DNA from: Perca fluviatilis
Taxonomy: Eukaryota > Chordata > Actinopteri > Perciformes > Percidae
Length of the DNA: 64,000 nucleotides
Assembly (NCBI RefSeq): GCF_010015445.1
Contig: NC_053118.1
Coordinates: forward strand, 9,474,907 to 9,538,906
Direction: 5' to 3'
The number at the start of each line of letters is the position of its first letter. The first letter of the stretch is position 1. This document shows positions 1 through 11,458 of this stretch, in pieces. Both the position numbers and the translations under genes were made by a program. The notes under the pieces are model-generated. The model did no database searches, was not told where the DNA came from, and worked only from the letters and a program-made list of their open reading frames with translations.

Positions 1-675
1 TATTTTGGAGAGTAATGGAGATGGAAGGCAAACTGATCAGTATACATTCATCTTTGTGGATGAAGCTGGATTCAACCTGGTCTAATCACACCACAGGGGA
101 AGAAAGGTGATTAGAGAGAGAGCAAACCTGGATGTCGCAGACCAGAGAGGAGCTAACATCACAATGTGTGAAGCACTGTCCGATGATGGTTTGCTGTTAC
201 ACAAACCACTAATTGGCCCCTAAAATACAGTGAGGCTCATTTCTTTTCTGGATGACTAGCATAATCTACTTGTGCAAGCGGAGGAGAGAAGACAAGGGGC
301 AATAAACTCCCCTACCTTCATTGTTGTGTGGGACAATGTGGCATTGCACCACTCTGCTGCAGTCACAGACTGGTTTGTTCCCATCCCATTATATTGGTGC
401 TATTTTTACCTCCATACTCCCCCGACCTAAACGCCATAGAGGAGTTTTTCTCTGCATGGAGGTGGAAGGTTGATGACCACCATCCACATGTCCAGATGTC
501 TGTACTGGATGCCATGAATGCGGGGTGTGGAGACCCTTCTCCTGCCAGGGTTAGAAATTCCAAAAGATTCTTTCCCAGATGCATCGCCAGAGAAGACATA
601 TGATGTGAACTGGATGGAACTTTTGGCCAAATGCAGAAGAGCGGGAAGACTAGAACCCTCACAGTATTGCACAGT
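1..675 (+). pseudogene. IS630/Tc1-superfamily (DDE_3-type) transposase remnant, cut by the window edge
   Basis: This is the C-terminal part of a cut-and-paste transposase of the IS630/Tc1 superfamily. I see the first catalytic motif VDEAGFNL near 56-80, a downstream RGANITMC segment, the second aspartate in VWDNVALHHS (Asp codon about 332-334) and the third motif in PPYSPDLNAIEEFFSAWRWK near 405-465. A TAA follows the first motif at once, another stop lies near 220, and the frame changes between the second and third motifs, so the gene is dead. The 5' part lies outside the window. The longest surviving frame is 328-603; homology carries on in another frame to about 672. Assignment rests on motif order, not on a search. 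A different DDE family is possible but less likely. Confidence 0.8.
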
Positions 676-954
676 ATAGTGACTATACTTTAAATGTTCT
701 TTTTTTAAATTTTTTGTAAATATTACTGTGTTGCAGCCCTGTAATTTAAAGATTTCTTTGATTCATCTTTTTTATTTTGCACAATATGCAAAGATATAGA
801 AAAAAATAAAGGATATTGAAGGACAATGCAGCATTCATGATTCATTCTTGTGACATACTTTACAGTAGTACAGTCAATAAAGTAAAAAGTTCTTATTCTA
901 TAACAAAATACTGATTTTCAAAATTACTTTAAACCTCAAAGTTTAAAGTTAATC
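676..954. other. AT-rich spacer, probably 3' tail of the preceding transposon
   Basis: This AT-rich stretch has no coding signal. It probably includes the 3' untranslated end of the transposase remnant, but I could not find a terminal inverted repeat. Confidence 0.4.
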
Positions 955-962
955 ATTTAGGT

Positions 963-1421
963 CAGTGGTTCCCAACCTTTTTTTCCCTTGGCCTCCCCCC
1001 TACTTATGTCCAAGAAAAGCTGAAAGAGCCTTACTTTATTTTTCGATACAGAGCAGTTATCAGGACTTTTACGTTTCTCCGCCATGTTTCATTAATAAAA
1101 TAGTGATGCCGTGGCGGCAGGAAAGACGAGGATGATGGCAGCTAGCAGCTGACCTGATGACAGCAAGGGTCCCAGGTTAAGAGGTCCTGGAGGTTTGGCC
1201 TACTAAGTAGCCTGCCTCCAATTTTAAGCGAGAACAAAAATATATAGTTTTTATACTGACTTTTGTGTACATTATATATTCTAGTGTATTATCATAATTA
1301 GTTTAACATTTAACATTTTTTTTTTTTTACCTCAACCTCAAACCAGATAAAGACTTAAGCACCCCCTGTGATCTTTGCCGCCCCCCTAAGGGGTGCCCAG
1401 ACCCCAGGTTGGGAACCACTG
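963..1421. mobile_element. Non-autonomous hAT element (MITE), 459 bp
   Basis: The ends are inverted copies: CAGTGGTTCCCAACCT at 963-978 and its complement, finishing CCCAACC..CCACTG or close to it, at 1404-1421. The flanks are 8-bp near-duplicates, ATTTAGGT at 955-962 and ATTTAGAT at 1422-1429, with one mismatch. A CAG..CTG terminus with an 8-bp target-site duplication is the hAT signature. The inside has no coding capacity. Confidence 0.88.
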
Positions 1422-2456
1422 ATTTAGATAATGCTTCCTGTTTTTGAGTGTTCTTTAGGTCCGTGTGTTACGAGTGCCAATGTTTGCTTTCTAAGTGAGA
1501 ATTGTTGCCAGTGTTTTGGTCCAACTAGCTTATTTTTAGACATTTTATGAAGAGTTTTGAAAAAGTGGTTTCAGTATTGCCCGATGCTTGTTAGCAAAAA
1601 ACTGTAAATGAAATCCCTGCGAGCCAAAATCTTAGATTTCCCAACAGCTGCAATAGTTATTTCAACTCTTGACTCTGAGCTGGTTTTCCATATATGGTCA
1701 TCTGCTCCAGGCAGGAACACTACTGCAATGTTTACGTTGTGGCTAGATGCTAAATCAGGAAAAGCTGTAATCTTGGTTGCAGATGTTCATTTCTGCCCAA
1801 TTCCGGGTCACATTACTGTACTGAAACATGTCCGGTTGTGTAGTATTTGGTTTAGAGGCCTTCATCTGTGATTTTTGATGGTACAAAGTGCTGCTCTTAT
1901 TCCATTACATTTCCCTGCTAACTTAATGTACCTATATGCTAAGTCAGGGACAGCTGTAAACTTGGCTGCCAATGTTGTTAATTTCTCCCAAATTTCAGGT
2001 CACATTCCTGCTGGAACATGTCCAGTTGTGTAGTATTTGGCTTCAAAGCCTTACGCCTACCAAAAACTGAAAGACTTTGAACAGACTAAAGTCTGACACC
2101 ATCTCACATCTAAAGGCAATCATGTCACATCTAACGTTAAAGACTGTCATAATATGTAAAGGCTGGGGATCTTGCAGGGTCAAGCATTGCAAGACTACAA
2201 CTAGATTTGATTTGAAAATGTAATCAAGCTAGCTACCGTTAGCTGGGAATTTAAGAGAAAGGTTGCCGATTTTTATTTTTATTTTATTTTTTATTTTTGT
2301 TCTGCAGTACATGCAGATGAATGGTGGCAGTACCCGGAGGTCTGTATTTATCTGCCCATAAATCTCTTATTGGATGATGCGCTTCAGAAGGGTTGAAAAT
2401 GTACCTCTTTAGCATTTACCTTAGCCATAACCATGACAACCATTTCCTTACTTTCC
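1422..2456. other. No recognised gene; contains a diverged direct duplication
   Basis: Apart from the duplication listed separately I see nothing nameable. An 87-residue open frame at 1608-1871 matches nothing I know and overlaps the first duplicate copy. Confidence 0.4.
1746..2052 (+). repeat. Diverged tandem duplication, copies 1746-1863 and 1936-2052
   Basis: The copies align over about 118 bp, from ATGCTAAATCAGG / ATGCTAAGTCAGG through GGTCACATT to TTGTGTAGTATTTGG. Each ends with an ATG frame starting MS(G/S)CVVFG. THAP-domain proteins typically open with a short Met-x-x-Cys stretch before a second Cys; here the second Cys is absent, so the likeness is only suggestive. They may be two decayed copies of a 5' exon or an old repeat. 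Confidence 0.55.
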
Positions 2457-2479
2457 TATATATATATATATATATATAA
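2457..2479. repeat. (TA)n microsatellite
   Basis: An uninterrupted TA run of about 23 bp. Confidence 0.95.
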
Positions 2480-2554
2480 TATTTATTACTTGAAAGGTGG
2501 ATGCTTGGTGTTACAGAGTTATTGCATAGGGATTGATCCTGGCACTATGCGCTG

Positions 2555-2690
2555 ATGTTAAGTGTTCATCAAAGTGATGGACTGTGGGAAAAAAACTGTT
2601 CTTGTGTCTGGTTGTTTTGACAAACGGTGTTCTGTAGCACCTACCAGAGGGCAGAAGCTGAAACAGGTTGTGTCCAGGGTGTGGTTGACA
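2555..2690 (-). pseudogene. LINE reverse-transcriptase C-terminal remnant
   Basis: On the minus strand this reads HTLDTTCFSFCPLVGAT, then RLSKQPDTRTVFFPQSI. It resembles the C-terminal tail of fish non-LTR retrotransposon polyproteins, where a 'PSGRRYR..K..RTKNSFFP' block precedes the stop. No upstream reverse-transcriptase motif is nearby, so this is a truncated copy. I infer that it may belong to the same broad LINE group as the fragment at 60.7-62.1 kb. Confidence 0.5.
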
Positions 2691-2779
2691 ACTAAATGAG
2701 CGACGAACAAGATTATGTTTTATTAAAAGTCTTTACAGTGTGAGTTAATGACTTAAAAGTCCACTGAAGCTTCCACTCC

Positions 2780-3545
2780 ATGGGTGAGACCCTAACCCCT
2801 ATTTTCCACCGCTGCACTGCTGGAGGCGCAGCGAACCTCGCCAGCAATTGTTGCCATTCAAGTCCATGCTTGATATTATATTCCACCAGCCGTGCCACAG
2901 CGCGTCCCAGAAGCATGCTAAGCGCCTCTCCGCTCCGCTAAAAATAGGTTCCGCCATCCATTCCGACATACCCCCACTCAGACGTTGACGTCTAATTGTC
3001 GGAGTGGCGGCACTTCCATTGTTTTCAAACGTCCCACCACTCCGACAATTTTTGTTTCCATTAGGGTTAGGGTTAGGGAATAGCGGTATGTTGGACTGGC
3101 AGCATGTAACCGCTAAAAATACGCGCTAAGTCTATTTTCACGCGAGCCATGGGCCAGTCAGACAGCCGGGCAGGAAGTGAAAGAGCGAAACTATCCAGTC
3201 AGTTTACCAAAAGACGACTCACAATATTGTATATGTCTCCTTTACAACATCACGGACAACGAGAGATACATCTTGGGGGTTGAAAAACCTAATAAGACAT
3301 CACAGATATCAGAAAAGAGAAAGCATGGAGTTAAGTGTAGGAGTGTCTGGAGTGGAAGCTAGACACTAGCTTAATGAACATGCGATTGTTCTGTAAAGTA
3401 CTTGTAGAGACAAAATCTGCGAGTTGGGCGGGCAAGACGCTCCGCTTCTGTGCCGCTCTCGGTGTGTTATGGCGCGCCGTGGAGGACGGAACAAAACTGC
3501 AACGCAGCACAGACGCGCCCAGTGGAGAATTGGAGTAACCCTAAC
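2780..3545. repeat. GC-rich dispersed-repeat-like region with internal hairpin
   Basis: Base composition rises sharply against the AT-rich flanks. A 16-bp stem with one mismatch pairs 2995-3010 with 3034-3049. Three perfect TTAGGG units lie at 3061-3078. The outer ends (CCCTAACCCCTATTTTCC at left; a GGTTACTCCAATTCTCC complement at right) look weakly like inverted repeats, suggesting a decayed non-autonomous DNA element. Its limits are uncertain. Confidence 0.35.
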
Positions 3546-5574
3546 TAGAGGCTGACGAAAACAACCACTGTGTGGAATGGTGATGAGACTGTAACCTTCT
3601 TCAAATTTAATTAATGAAACAAACAGAAATGTCATATTTTCATGTTTTATCTTTTGACGTTTGACTTGCACCTCCTTGTGTCTCCTTCTTCTGCAGTGAC
3701 TTCATGATGGCTAACTGGAGAATTAGCACCACCAGCTACATCTCCATGAACCAACTCCTAATATTCACATAACAGCAGTGGATGGAAATGCACATTATTT
3801 CTCGAAATTTCTTCAGTTTTCTCTTTAATTTTCTGTAAAATTGGCAAAGATTGGACTGTGGATTTTTTCCCCCAATTACTTGTATTAAAATAGCTGGCAT
3901 CTGTTAGAAGAACTCTCCAACTCGAAGCATTATGTCCTACTTTCAGATGTGTTATCATCTCCTTTGTTCCAGTCCTCTTGTTTAACATTCGTTCAAGCTT
4001 TAGCCAACACTAATGGATGAAAACTCTTTGGCCTCAGTTTCAGTGAGCCTCCCTTATCGAAACTCGGGCCTAATCACGAGGAACAGGGGAGGGAGAAAAA
4101 CAACTGCCTACTTAGTGTCATAGGGCTTTCTTATATTAGCGAGATTGGAGTGTAAAACTAACGTGATGAGTTATTTTTCCTGCCTGATATGAAGTCTGCC
4201 TTTCTCTTAGGAAGCCTTTTTACCAGACAAATAGTTCCTTTGCATAAAACGTAGCCTTTGTGTTATGTTAGAAAGCAAGTATGCATGGCCAAATGCCAAG
4301 CACTGCATACATTAGCATTCAGTAAAATCTTCCCCCGGCTGTTGCATACATGGAACATTAGTCTATTCTTTATCCAACATAATCTTAAACACCATTTATC
4401 ACAGTGCAAGAATAATAGGCTTCTGTGGGTTACTCCAATGCCCTTCTGGGTTCAAATCTGTGTGCCGAGCCCAGGAAAGAAGATGGAGGAAGTCTATTTG
4501 GTCTAATTAAACTGATTACAACGTGCCCACCATGAGGGCTGAATTAAATAAATAATTGCAGCCTTGTAGGCACAGGTCAGTAGATAATGAAGAGGTTTTG
4601 CTGAGAATTAGCTCTAAATGGTTTAAATACAGTACCCTTCACGGAGAGAAGCAAGCCAGGCATGATGCCTTGTTTTGCTGCAGGATTTTCCACTTAGGGT
4701 ATTCTAACTGTGATGCTCAAACACAGAAAGGTATCATTACAACAATGATTTCTTTTCTTTTTTTTTAAGATAGTGAGGCCTTTTGATACGGTTAACAACT
4801 CAAATGTGTGTCAAATAGTGATTTGTTAATACATTTGAGACTCATATGGTGAACACAATATTATGCTTGATGTACACATCTGGCTGCGCCCCATTTCCAC
4901 TGCAGTTATCCATTATGGAGTAATAAACTCTTCCTGCATGCACTGTCCCAAAATAGTAGCTTTGTACAGGAAGCCAATCACAACACATGCAGAGAACTGC
5001 AATTTAACTGGCTTGTTTCACAATTTAGTTGTTAATGATTGTTGTATATGAACATCATTTTTTAGAGACAAAGGGTTAAAAATACTATATAATATAAATA
5101 AATATAATAATATTTGTCTTACTGCACAAATGCAAACCTTTATGAAATCATACATTTTAGTTAAAACTTGGAGGCATAGATGCAGGCACGGGTGAGCCGC
5201 TCTGCTCACTCATCCAACGGACATTGAAACATTGAATTATTTTGCTGAGCTGGCTCCCGGAGCCACGGTACAGCCGCTGCACACACCTGACCTTCCACCT
5301 CTCAAACCCAACAGTGAGGAGGACCTGCCACAGTGTTGTTGTTTCCTCTGCCACCAAACAAATTGAAACTAATAATTTAATTTCAGTGGCTGAAATTCAA
5401 AAAGGGCATCATTCAATTCTTCCCTGATAGCCAGCTTGCAGCACTTTTTTTATGTAATTAATTTGTAGTATGCAGCGTATGTTGTATACTCGGAGCAGGA
5501 CACCTCAGGCAGACTGCCTGGGGGCAGGGCAGAATGGCAGAACTGCCCTGGATGGCCACTAGACGTCTCGCATC
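3546..5574. other. No recognised feature
   Basis: This is AT-rich sequence with short open frames only (up to about 82 codons). I see no motif, terminal repeat or RNA gene. Confidence 0.4.
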
Positions 5575-5777
5575 ATGAGGACGGAGATTGATGTTTAATT
5601 TATTTCATTTCGGCCTATAATCAATAGGACAGCTGTAGACAGGAAAGGGGGGAGAGAGAGCGGTAAGACATGCAGCAAAGGGTAGCAGGTTGGAATCGAA
5701 CCCTGGGCCGCTGCGGTAAGGACTGAGCCTTGGCACATGGGGCGCACACTCTACCAGGTGAGCCAACAGGGCGCCCC
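5575..5777 (-). mobile_element. tRNA-derived SINE
   Basis: Read on the minus strand the head starts GGGGCGCCCTGTTGGCTCAC and carries an A-box-like GGCTCACCTGGTAGAG. A perfect B box, GGTTCGATTCC, is the complement of 5692-5702. Box order and spacing fit RNA polymerase III SINEs. The A-box half-stem is followed by non-tRNA sequence and a purine-rich body, so it is not a functional tRNA gene. The tail boundary near 5575 is approximate. Confidence 0.75.
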
Positions 5778-6130
5778 TTAAAACACAGTTTCATAATGAA
5801 AACGGATTAGTGTGAAAGTAGTCTAAGGCACAGTAGACGGATTTTATTATTTTTTTTTTTTCATCTAACCTTCCTGTATACAATGTTTTGTATGATTAAG
5901 TATGATGAACCCTGGATGTGATCACTTTCTCCTTTTTATGTACTCCTGTAATTGTACACTGTGTTGGCTAATCAAAACCCTTATACAAATTTGATGAGCT
6001 GCATACATCATTACAGGTTGCGCTTTGTTTCTGGCCTGTGGCCATGTGTTAGGTCCTAACCTTCTAATTATCTAAGCAGTTACAGAGTTGTCTTTGAACT
6101 TGTCTTGAAAATGTATCAAATGTACTAATA
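5778..6130. other. No recognised feature
   Basis: This is AT-rich spacer between the SINE and the next element, with nothing identifiable. Confidence 0.45.
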
Positions 6131-6806
6131 CACGGCAGTACGTGTAATGGTCACGTTATTTTAATCTATTGATACGTGTTCACAGGGACGTTTTTGTCGT
6201 TTGTTTCGTGGTGGCCAGAATGAAAATGTAAACTAATGTATTTAAATGGTAAGCATATGTAGTGGTCACAGCACATCTACGGTAGCGAGTAGTATTAAAT
6301 GCCGAAAATCCGCGTAACGAGGTTGGTTGGGGTGGTGGATGGGTCAAACAATTCTGGACTTTCACCCAACTTTCACCCAGGAGGCCGGGGATCGCATCCC
6401 GCGTGTGGCGTTTTGTTTCCCTGTTAATTGTCGCGTGTTCCCCACGGCCGTCTCCCGGCGTGTGAGGTGTCCTTTCCCCGTTGTTTTTTTTCCTTACCGC
6501 GTCCCGCGTGTGGCATTTTGTTTCTCCATTAACAGTCCCGTTATTGACGTGTGTTCCCTGCGTCTGTCTCCCGGCGTGTGAGGCGTCCTTTCCCCGTGGC
6601 TGTTTTCCGGCGTGTGTGAGGCGTCCTGCCCCGCGGCCGTTTCCCGGCGTGTAAGGCGTCCTCCCTCGGGGTGTGGCGTTTGCTTTCCCCGTTAATCTCC
6701 GTATAGACCATTTCGTCCTGGCCACCACGAAACAAACAACAAAATCGTCCCCGTGAACACGTATCTATAGATTAAAAATAACGTGACCATTACACGAACT
6801 GCCGTG
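6131..6806. mobile_element. Long-TIR non-autonomous DNA element with GC-rich repetitive core
   Basis: Left arm 6131-6223 and right arm 6714-6806 are inverted copies over about 93 bp with few mismatches; both carry GTGTAATGGTCACGTTATTT and TTTGTTTCGTGGTGGCCAG blocks. The core at about 6390-6690 is GC-rich and contains imperfect reiterations of CCCGCGTGTGGC and CCCGGCGTGTGAGGCGTCC. These give a 182-codon minus-strand frame (6180-6728) made of repeated basic peptides, which I read as a by-product of the repeats. I found no clear target-site duplication. Part of the core, near 6284-6385, recurs in the element at 49389. Confidence 0.75.
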
Positions 6807-7277
6807 AGACCGTGTTGTAATACATCAATCGAACAAATTGCCTGTCTGGGTATCAAGAGAAGCAATCTCACAGTCCTGACCCTACAGTATGAAAACTTTA
6901 GCATTATGTAGTGCCAGAAACTCTTAAATTGATCATCACAGGTACAAATTAAAAAACCCAAATCATTAGACAGGGGATTAACAGTGAAGATCACGGCATA
7001 TGGCTTCCAGGATATTAATATTGTAATAACACTGTAGCTGCTGTGTAAATCCCTTCAACCAGCTACAATGCTGTGATTTATCATTAATGTCACTACAAAA
7101 CATGCAGAAACATCATGAAAGAATTAGGATTTTTTAACAGCACAGCAAGTTAAAGCTGTGTTACTGTTCGCAACTCCAAACTGTCTATTCAAGAAACTGT
7201 CTCCACTGTCTTTACTTTGCCTTGTCCTGTTTTATTTTCTGTCTTGCTGATACATAAATAATGTTTGCTATTTGTGT
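6807..7277. other. No recognised feature
   Basis: AT-rich sequence precedes the Gypsy fragment, with no motif found. Earlier parts of the Gypsy polyprotein may once have been here but are not recognisable. Confidence 0.4.
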
Positions 7278-7523
7278 GCTGGCTTGGTAGTCATTCCCAA
7301 GGCAAGAGCCAAGGAGAAAATCCGGCTGTGTAGACCTCACACCTTTGAATAAGTGGGTCAAGCAGGAGGGACGCATCCTACCTGCTGTGGACCACACTGG
7401 CTATGCTCTCAATTAAGTTCAATTCAAAACACTTCATTTATCCCTGGGTGGCAATTTGAAGGAGGCAATGTTTTGACTAAATTGGACGCCATATCCAGAT
7501 TCAGGCAAATTCCCCTGACTGAA
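7278..7523 (+). pseudogene. Ty3/Gypsy reverse-transcriptase remnant, piece 1 of 3
   Basis: Translation gives a VVIPKA block, then (in a second frame) DLTPLNKWVKQE and ILPAVD, and then LTKLDA and FRQIPL. These are the ordered opening blocks of a Ty3/Gypsy reverse transcriptase (primer-grip side through the LDA motif). A roughly 45-bp foreign stretch near 7412-7455 separates ILPAVD from LTKLDA, and at least one frameshift is present. The domain stops at about 7523 and resumes in register at 11898, on the far side of the L2-containing insertion; 7524-7714 is AT-rich and unassigned. Confidence 0.78.
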
Positions 7524-7903
7524 ATCCTATACAGAATTCTATATTTAATAGTACACAATTTAAACATGTAACTATCTGTCAAAGATAAACTGTATATACT
7601 GTCATATCCACCTACCTCAGATATATAAGCAACCTGCTATGTGTATATAATTCTTAATTTATTCCAGCACCATACACATATACATGATGTATACATGTAT
7701 ATATGTATGATATATTAGCGTCTGTGTTAGCGGCCTGCCGTCTGTCACCGCTGTGTGTGTGTGTTTGTTTATGCGGTTTTTGTCACTTGTTAACCCTCTG
7801 CTGGTGTATGATCGCCAGGCACTAATGGATATTCAACTCTCTGCCAAAGACCTAATAAAGTCAGAGTATGGATATAAAACTCTAACGCCGCTTCTATCGG
7901 GGA

Positions 7904-8066
7904 TCAATTCAATTCAATTTTATTTATAGTATCAAATCATAACAGAGTTATCTTGAGACACTTTACAGATAGAGTAGGTCTAGACCACACTCTATAAATT
8001 CCAAAACCCCAACAATTACAGTAATTCCCTCAAGAGCAAGCATTAGCAGTGGCTATTGCGACAGTG
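7904..8066 (+). repeat. Dispersed repeat inserted in the LINE 5' coding region, copy 1
   Basis: It begins with the CAATTCAATTTTATTTATAG motif and matches 45374 onward closely, including AGATAGAGTAGGTCTAGACC. The LINE frame reads up to LTPLLSGI on the left and resumes SYLYRP on the right, so this is an insertion. It has no coding capacity; its family is unknown to me. Confidence 0.75.
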
Positions 8067-8404
8067 GCATCCTACCTGTACCGACCCACAGCTACACTTC
8101 CCAGGCGGAAACGCTACCGCCGTAGGGGTAAACGCAGCGGACAGCTGGTGAGGATAAAGGCCCGCCTCAACACGACTTCCTGGAGTGAATACTGTGTGGT
8201 CTCTCTCCTCTCCTCTCCACCTTGAGGCGATTGCGGGACCCTGCCCCTGCCGAGGCCTGGTTGGTACCTATTGTCGGTCTGGTTGGGGTGTTAGAGCCCC
8301 GCGGCCCCTGCTCTCCTCATCCCCGTTGGCGCGGGGTGAATTTTCGAAACCTGCGGCCTCCTTGTCAGGTTCCCAGGGCAGTCAACGCCGCAGACCCGCC
8401 GGCT

Positions 8405-9060
8405 CCTGCCAGGTTCAGCCTGGTCAACGCTAGATCGCTAGCGAAAAAAACTTTTATTATGAAGGATTTCTGTTTTATGACAAAGACGTGGATGACTGTT
8501 GATGAGTCCAGTGCTTTCTCTGAATTGTTGTCGCATGACTGTTGTTATTTTAACTCCCCACGGATATCGGGCTGAGGAGGAGGAATAGCGACTGTCTACA
8601 AGAATGACTATAAATGTAAACAGCTATTGCTAGAATCCACGCACACAAGCTTTGAACACAGCTTATTCAAGCTTGGCTGCTCTCACACATTGCTGTGTGC
8701 AGTGGTCTATCGGCCTCCCAAATATAATAAGGATTTTATAAATCACTTTGCCGTTTTTTTGGCTGAAATCATGCCTATATATGACCGTGTCCTTATTGTT
8801 GGGGATTTTAATATCCATGTGTGTTGTCCTGACAAGCCAATGGCAAAAGACTTCTTATATCTTATTGACTCTTTTAATCTTGTGCAATATGTGTCTGGCC
8901 CCACACATGAACGCGGGCACACACTTGACCTTGTCTTATCCTTTGGTTTGCCTGTTATTAACTTAAAGACACAGGCATGTGTTCTCTGACCACATGCCTG
9001 TATTATTTCTTGCTTGTAATACATTTAAACCTCGCGCTGCTGCTAGGCGCCGTCGGATAA
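8405..9060 (+). pseudogene. L2-like LINE endonuclease domain (broken)
   Basis: The frame runs from the FSLVNARSLAKK block through ESSAFSELL and AVVYRPPKYN to the catalytic-region motif GDFNIH (8801-8818), then SGPTHERGHTLDLVLS. These are the ordered motifs of an apurinic/apyrimidinic-type LINE endonuclease, the enzyme that nicks target DNA for target-primed reverse transcription. A TGA at 8573-8575 interrupts a glycine-rich turn, and the frame shifts at the stop near 8987-8989, beyond which SDHMPVLF-like residues continue in another frame. Confidence 0.85.
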
Positions 9061-9123
9061 TTAACCAGTTCCACTGCTGTTTGGTTCTCATCTGTCTTCA
9101 GTCAGAATAGTGCCATACCAGAC

Positions 9124-11458
9124 TCTATTTGTGATGATCCAGAAGAGCTCAGCTTATGGCTTAACTCCACTTGTCAAATGGTTATAGACAGGGTAGCTCC
9201 ATTGAAGAGTAGGCAGCCTAAAGCAAAAGTGGAGCCCTGGCTAAATGACACAGTTCGTGCTGTAAGACGTGAGTGCCGTAAAGCTGAGCGCAAATGGAAG
9301 AAGGACAAACTGCATGTGTCGTTTGAAATAGTACGAGATTGCTGGCGTCATTATCAGACAACTTTGAAAGAAGCAAATAGGCAATATCTATCTGAAATTA
9401 TTCTGTCTAACTCTAACAACCCTCGTATGTTGTTTAAAACTATTGACTCTGTTCTTAATGGCCAGCAAATTGCCTGTGTTGACGCCTCTCATGCTGTGTG
9501 TGAACAATTTCTTCACTTTTTTACTGAGAAGGTCACTTCTATTAGGGCTAAAATGATACCTTCTTCTATTTCTGTTGTCTGTTCTGCTGTCTTTGAGAAG
9601 TTTGAACCTGTTACTCAGTCTGCACTACAGAAGATTGTTGGCCACTTGAAGCCTTCAGGTTCTCCAAGTGACATTGTCCCTCCTCGACTTTTTAAGGATG
9701 TTTTCCCTACTATATGTCCATCTGTTCTTGCAGTTGTTAATAGTAGCCTTTCCTCGGGTGTGGTCCCTGGAAATTTTAAACATGCAGTAGTCCAACCTTT
9801 AATTAAAAAACCTGGACTCAATTCTGCAGATCTAGCCAATTTCACGCCAATATCTAAACTACCTTTCATATCTAAAATATTGGAAAAGTTGGTTTACAGT
9901 CAACTAATGGCCTTTTTGGTCAGCATAAGTCTTTCAATCCGGTTTTAAAACTCTGCACAGCACTGAAACTGCTCTTTTAAGGGTATTTAATGATATATTT
10001 CTAGCTACTGACTCCGGTGACTGTGTTGTTTTGGTGCTTCTTGATCTAACTGCTGCATTTGACAGGGTGGACCATGAAATCCTGATTTCTCGTTTGGAGC
10101 AGTGGGTGGGAATCAAGGGTGTAGCTCTCAGCTGGTTCAGGTCCTATTTGGAAGGTCGCACTTTCTGTGTCAGCTGTGGTGACTCGGTGTCCTCCTTTGC
10201 TCCTCTCTCGGGTGGGGTCCCACAGGGCTCTGTTTTAGGCCCTCTTCTTTTCTCTCGCTATCTGCTCCCGCTTGGTTCCATACTTAGGAAGTATGGCATT
10301 CTATTCCACTTCTATGCTGATGACAGCCAGATCTATGTGCCACTTAAAAAGAGCAACTCTCTCAGACCACTGCTCGAATGCCTGGATGACATAAAGGCCT
10401 GGATGGTTTCTAACTTTTTAAGTTTTAATGAAAGAAAAACGGAAGTGATGGTTTTTGGTGTCCACACTTGGACCCCTTTTGTTGATCTTGGTCCCTTGGC
10501 TCAATATGTCAAGCCAACCGTTATCAATTTAGGGGTTAAAATTGACTCCGATATTAAGCTTGACAAACCGATTGGGGCAGTGGTTAAAGCAGGCTTTTTC
10601 CAATTACAGCAGTTAGCCAAATAAAGACAGTAATACACGCATTTGTGACCACTTGGTTGGATTACTGTAACTCCCTATGTGTTGGCATCAGTGCCGCATC
10701 AGTTGCTCTTCTTCAGATGGTGCAAAACGCTGCGGCGTGTCTCTTAACTGGAGCACGTAAATATGAGCACATTACCCCCGTTTTAGCTTCACTCCTCTGA
10801 CTGCCTGTATATTTTAGGATCTATTTTAAAATTAATTTACTCGTGTTTAAATCCTTAAATGGTCTTGCCCCATCCTACTTGTCCGAGCTGCTTGACCCCT
10901 TCCTTCCTTCGGCGGTCACTCGTAACGAGTATGACTGTCCTCTCTGTCGGGTTGTCTTATTTGTGGATCCTCAGGTGGCTGTAAAGGCCGATCCGTGATC
11001 CACAGATTCTGCTGCAATGTGGGAATTGGAAGGTTGAAGTGGTGTGTGGTGGTGGAGCCTGTCTCTGTTTGTCCTTGCGGTGTTGCCGCTTTGCTTCTGC
11101 GGCACGGCGGAGTTCTATTTCATGGTGTGCTGCACCTTCCTGCACAGCTTTTTTCCAGTAGTCCCTGTTCAACGCTAGATTCTCCCAGTCGCCGGACGTG
11201 ATGTTAAACTTTTTCAGGCTGGTCTTAATATTGTCCTTAAAGCGTTTCTTTGGCCGCTCACTCAGGTCAGCTGAACAACTGCGCCTGAGTGTCCCTAAAA
11301 CAAAGCGGAAACTTAAAGGGGATCGTGCTTTTGCTGTGGCAGCTCCAAAAATATGGAATGAGCTACCTCTGCCTATTAGACAGGCTTCATCACTGTCTCA
11401 TTTTAAATCTCTTCTTAAAACCCACCTTTTTTCCTTGGCATTTCCCAGCTCAGGCTGA
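9124..11458 (+). pseudogene. L2-like LINE reverse transcriptase and C-terminus (broken)
   Basis: The first part (to 9948) holds the linker with a basic WLNDTVRAVRRECRKAE segment and the early RT blocks through ILEKLVYSQLMAFL. A small deletion and frameshift near 9925-9950 follow. The second frame (10031-10624) has LLDLTAAFDRVDHE, GVPQGSVLGPLLF and the catalytic FYADDSQIY near 10309-10335, so the polymerase motif itself is intact. After a stop at 10624 the thumb-like tail continues in other frames to about 10910. It is then interrupted by an antisense LINE fragment and resumes as LRSAEQLRLSVPK to the stop at 11458. Confidence 0.87.
10911..11258 (-). pseudogene. C-terminal fragment of a second LINE, inserted antisense
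   Basis: The minus strand encodes NRDYWKKAVQEGAAHHE, a basic AEAKRQHRKDKQR run, and a finger-like end reading FPHCSRICGSRIGLYSHLR(I)H. This C-x-x-C/H-x-H tail closes the polyprotein of a fish LINE group distinct from L2. The L2 tail reads up to about 10910 and picks up after 11258, so this 348-bp piece is a nested insertion. It is 5'-truncated, as is usual for LINE copies. Confidence 0.75.

Noticed and set aside
3061..3078. Three TTAGGG units as an interstitial telomere
   Set aside because: Three copies are expected by chance in a repeat-rich window, and AGGGTTAGGG-type words are common in fish MITEs.
6180..6728. 182-codon minus-strand open frame rich in Thr/Arg/Gly
   Set aside because: It is built from GC-rich reiterations inside a foldback element, begins within one arm and ends within the other, and its composition follows the repeat unit.
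8185..8433. Separate small gene in the LINE 5' region
   Set aside because: The overlapping frame at 8222-8575 leads directly into the endonuclease motifs; this one is its shadow.
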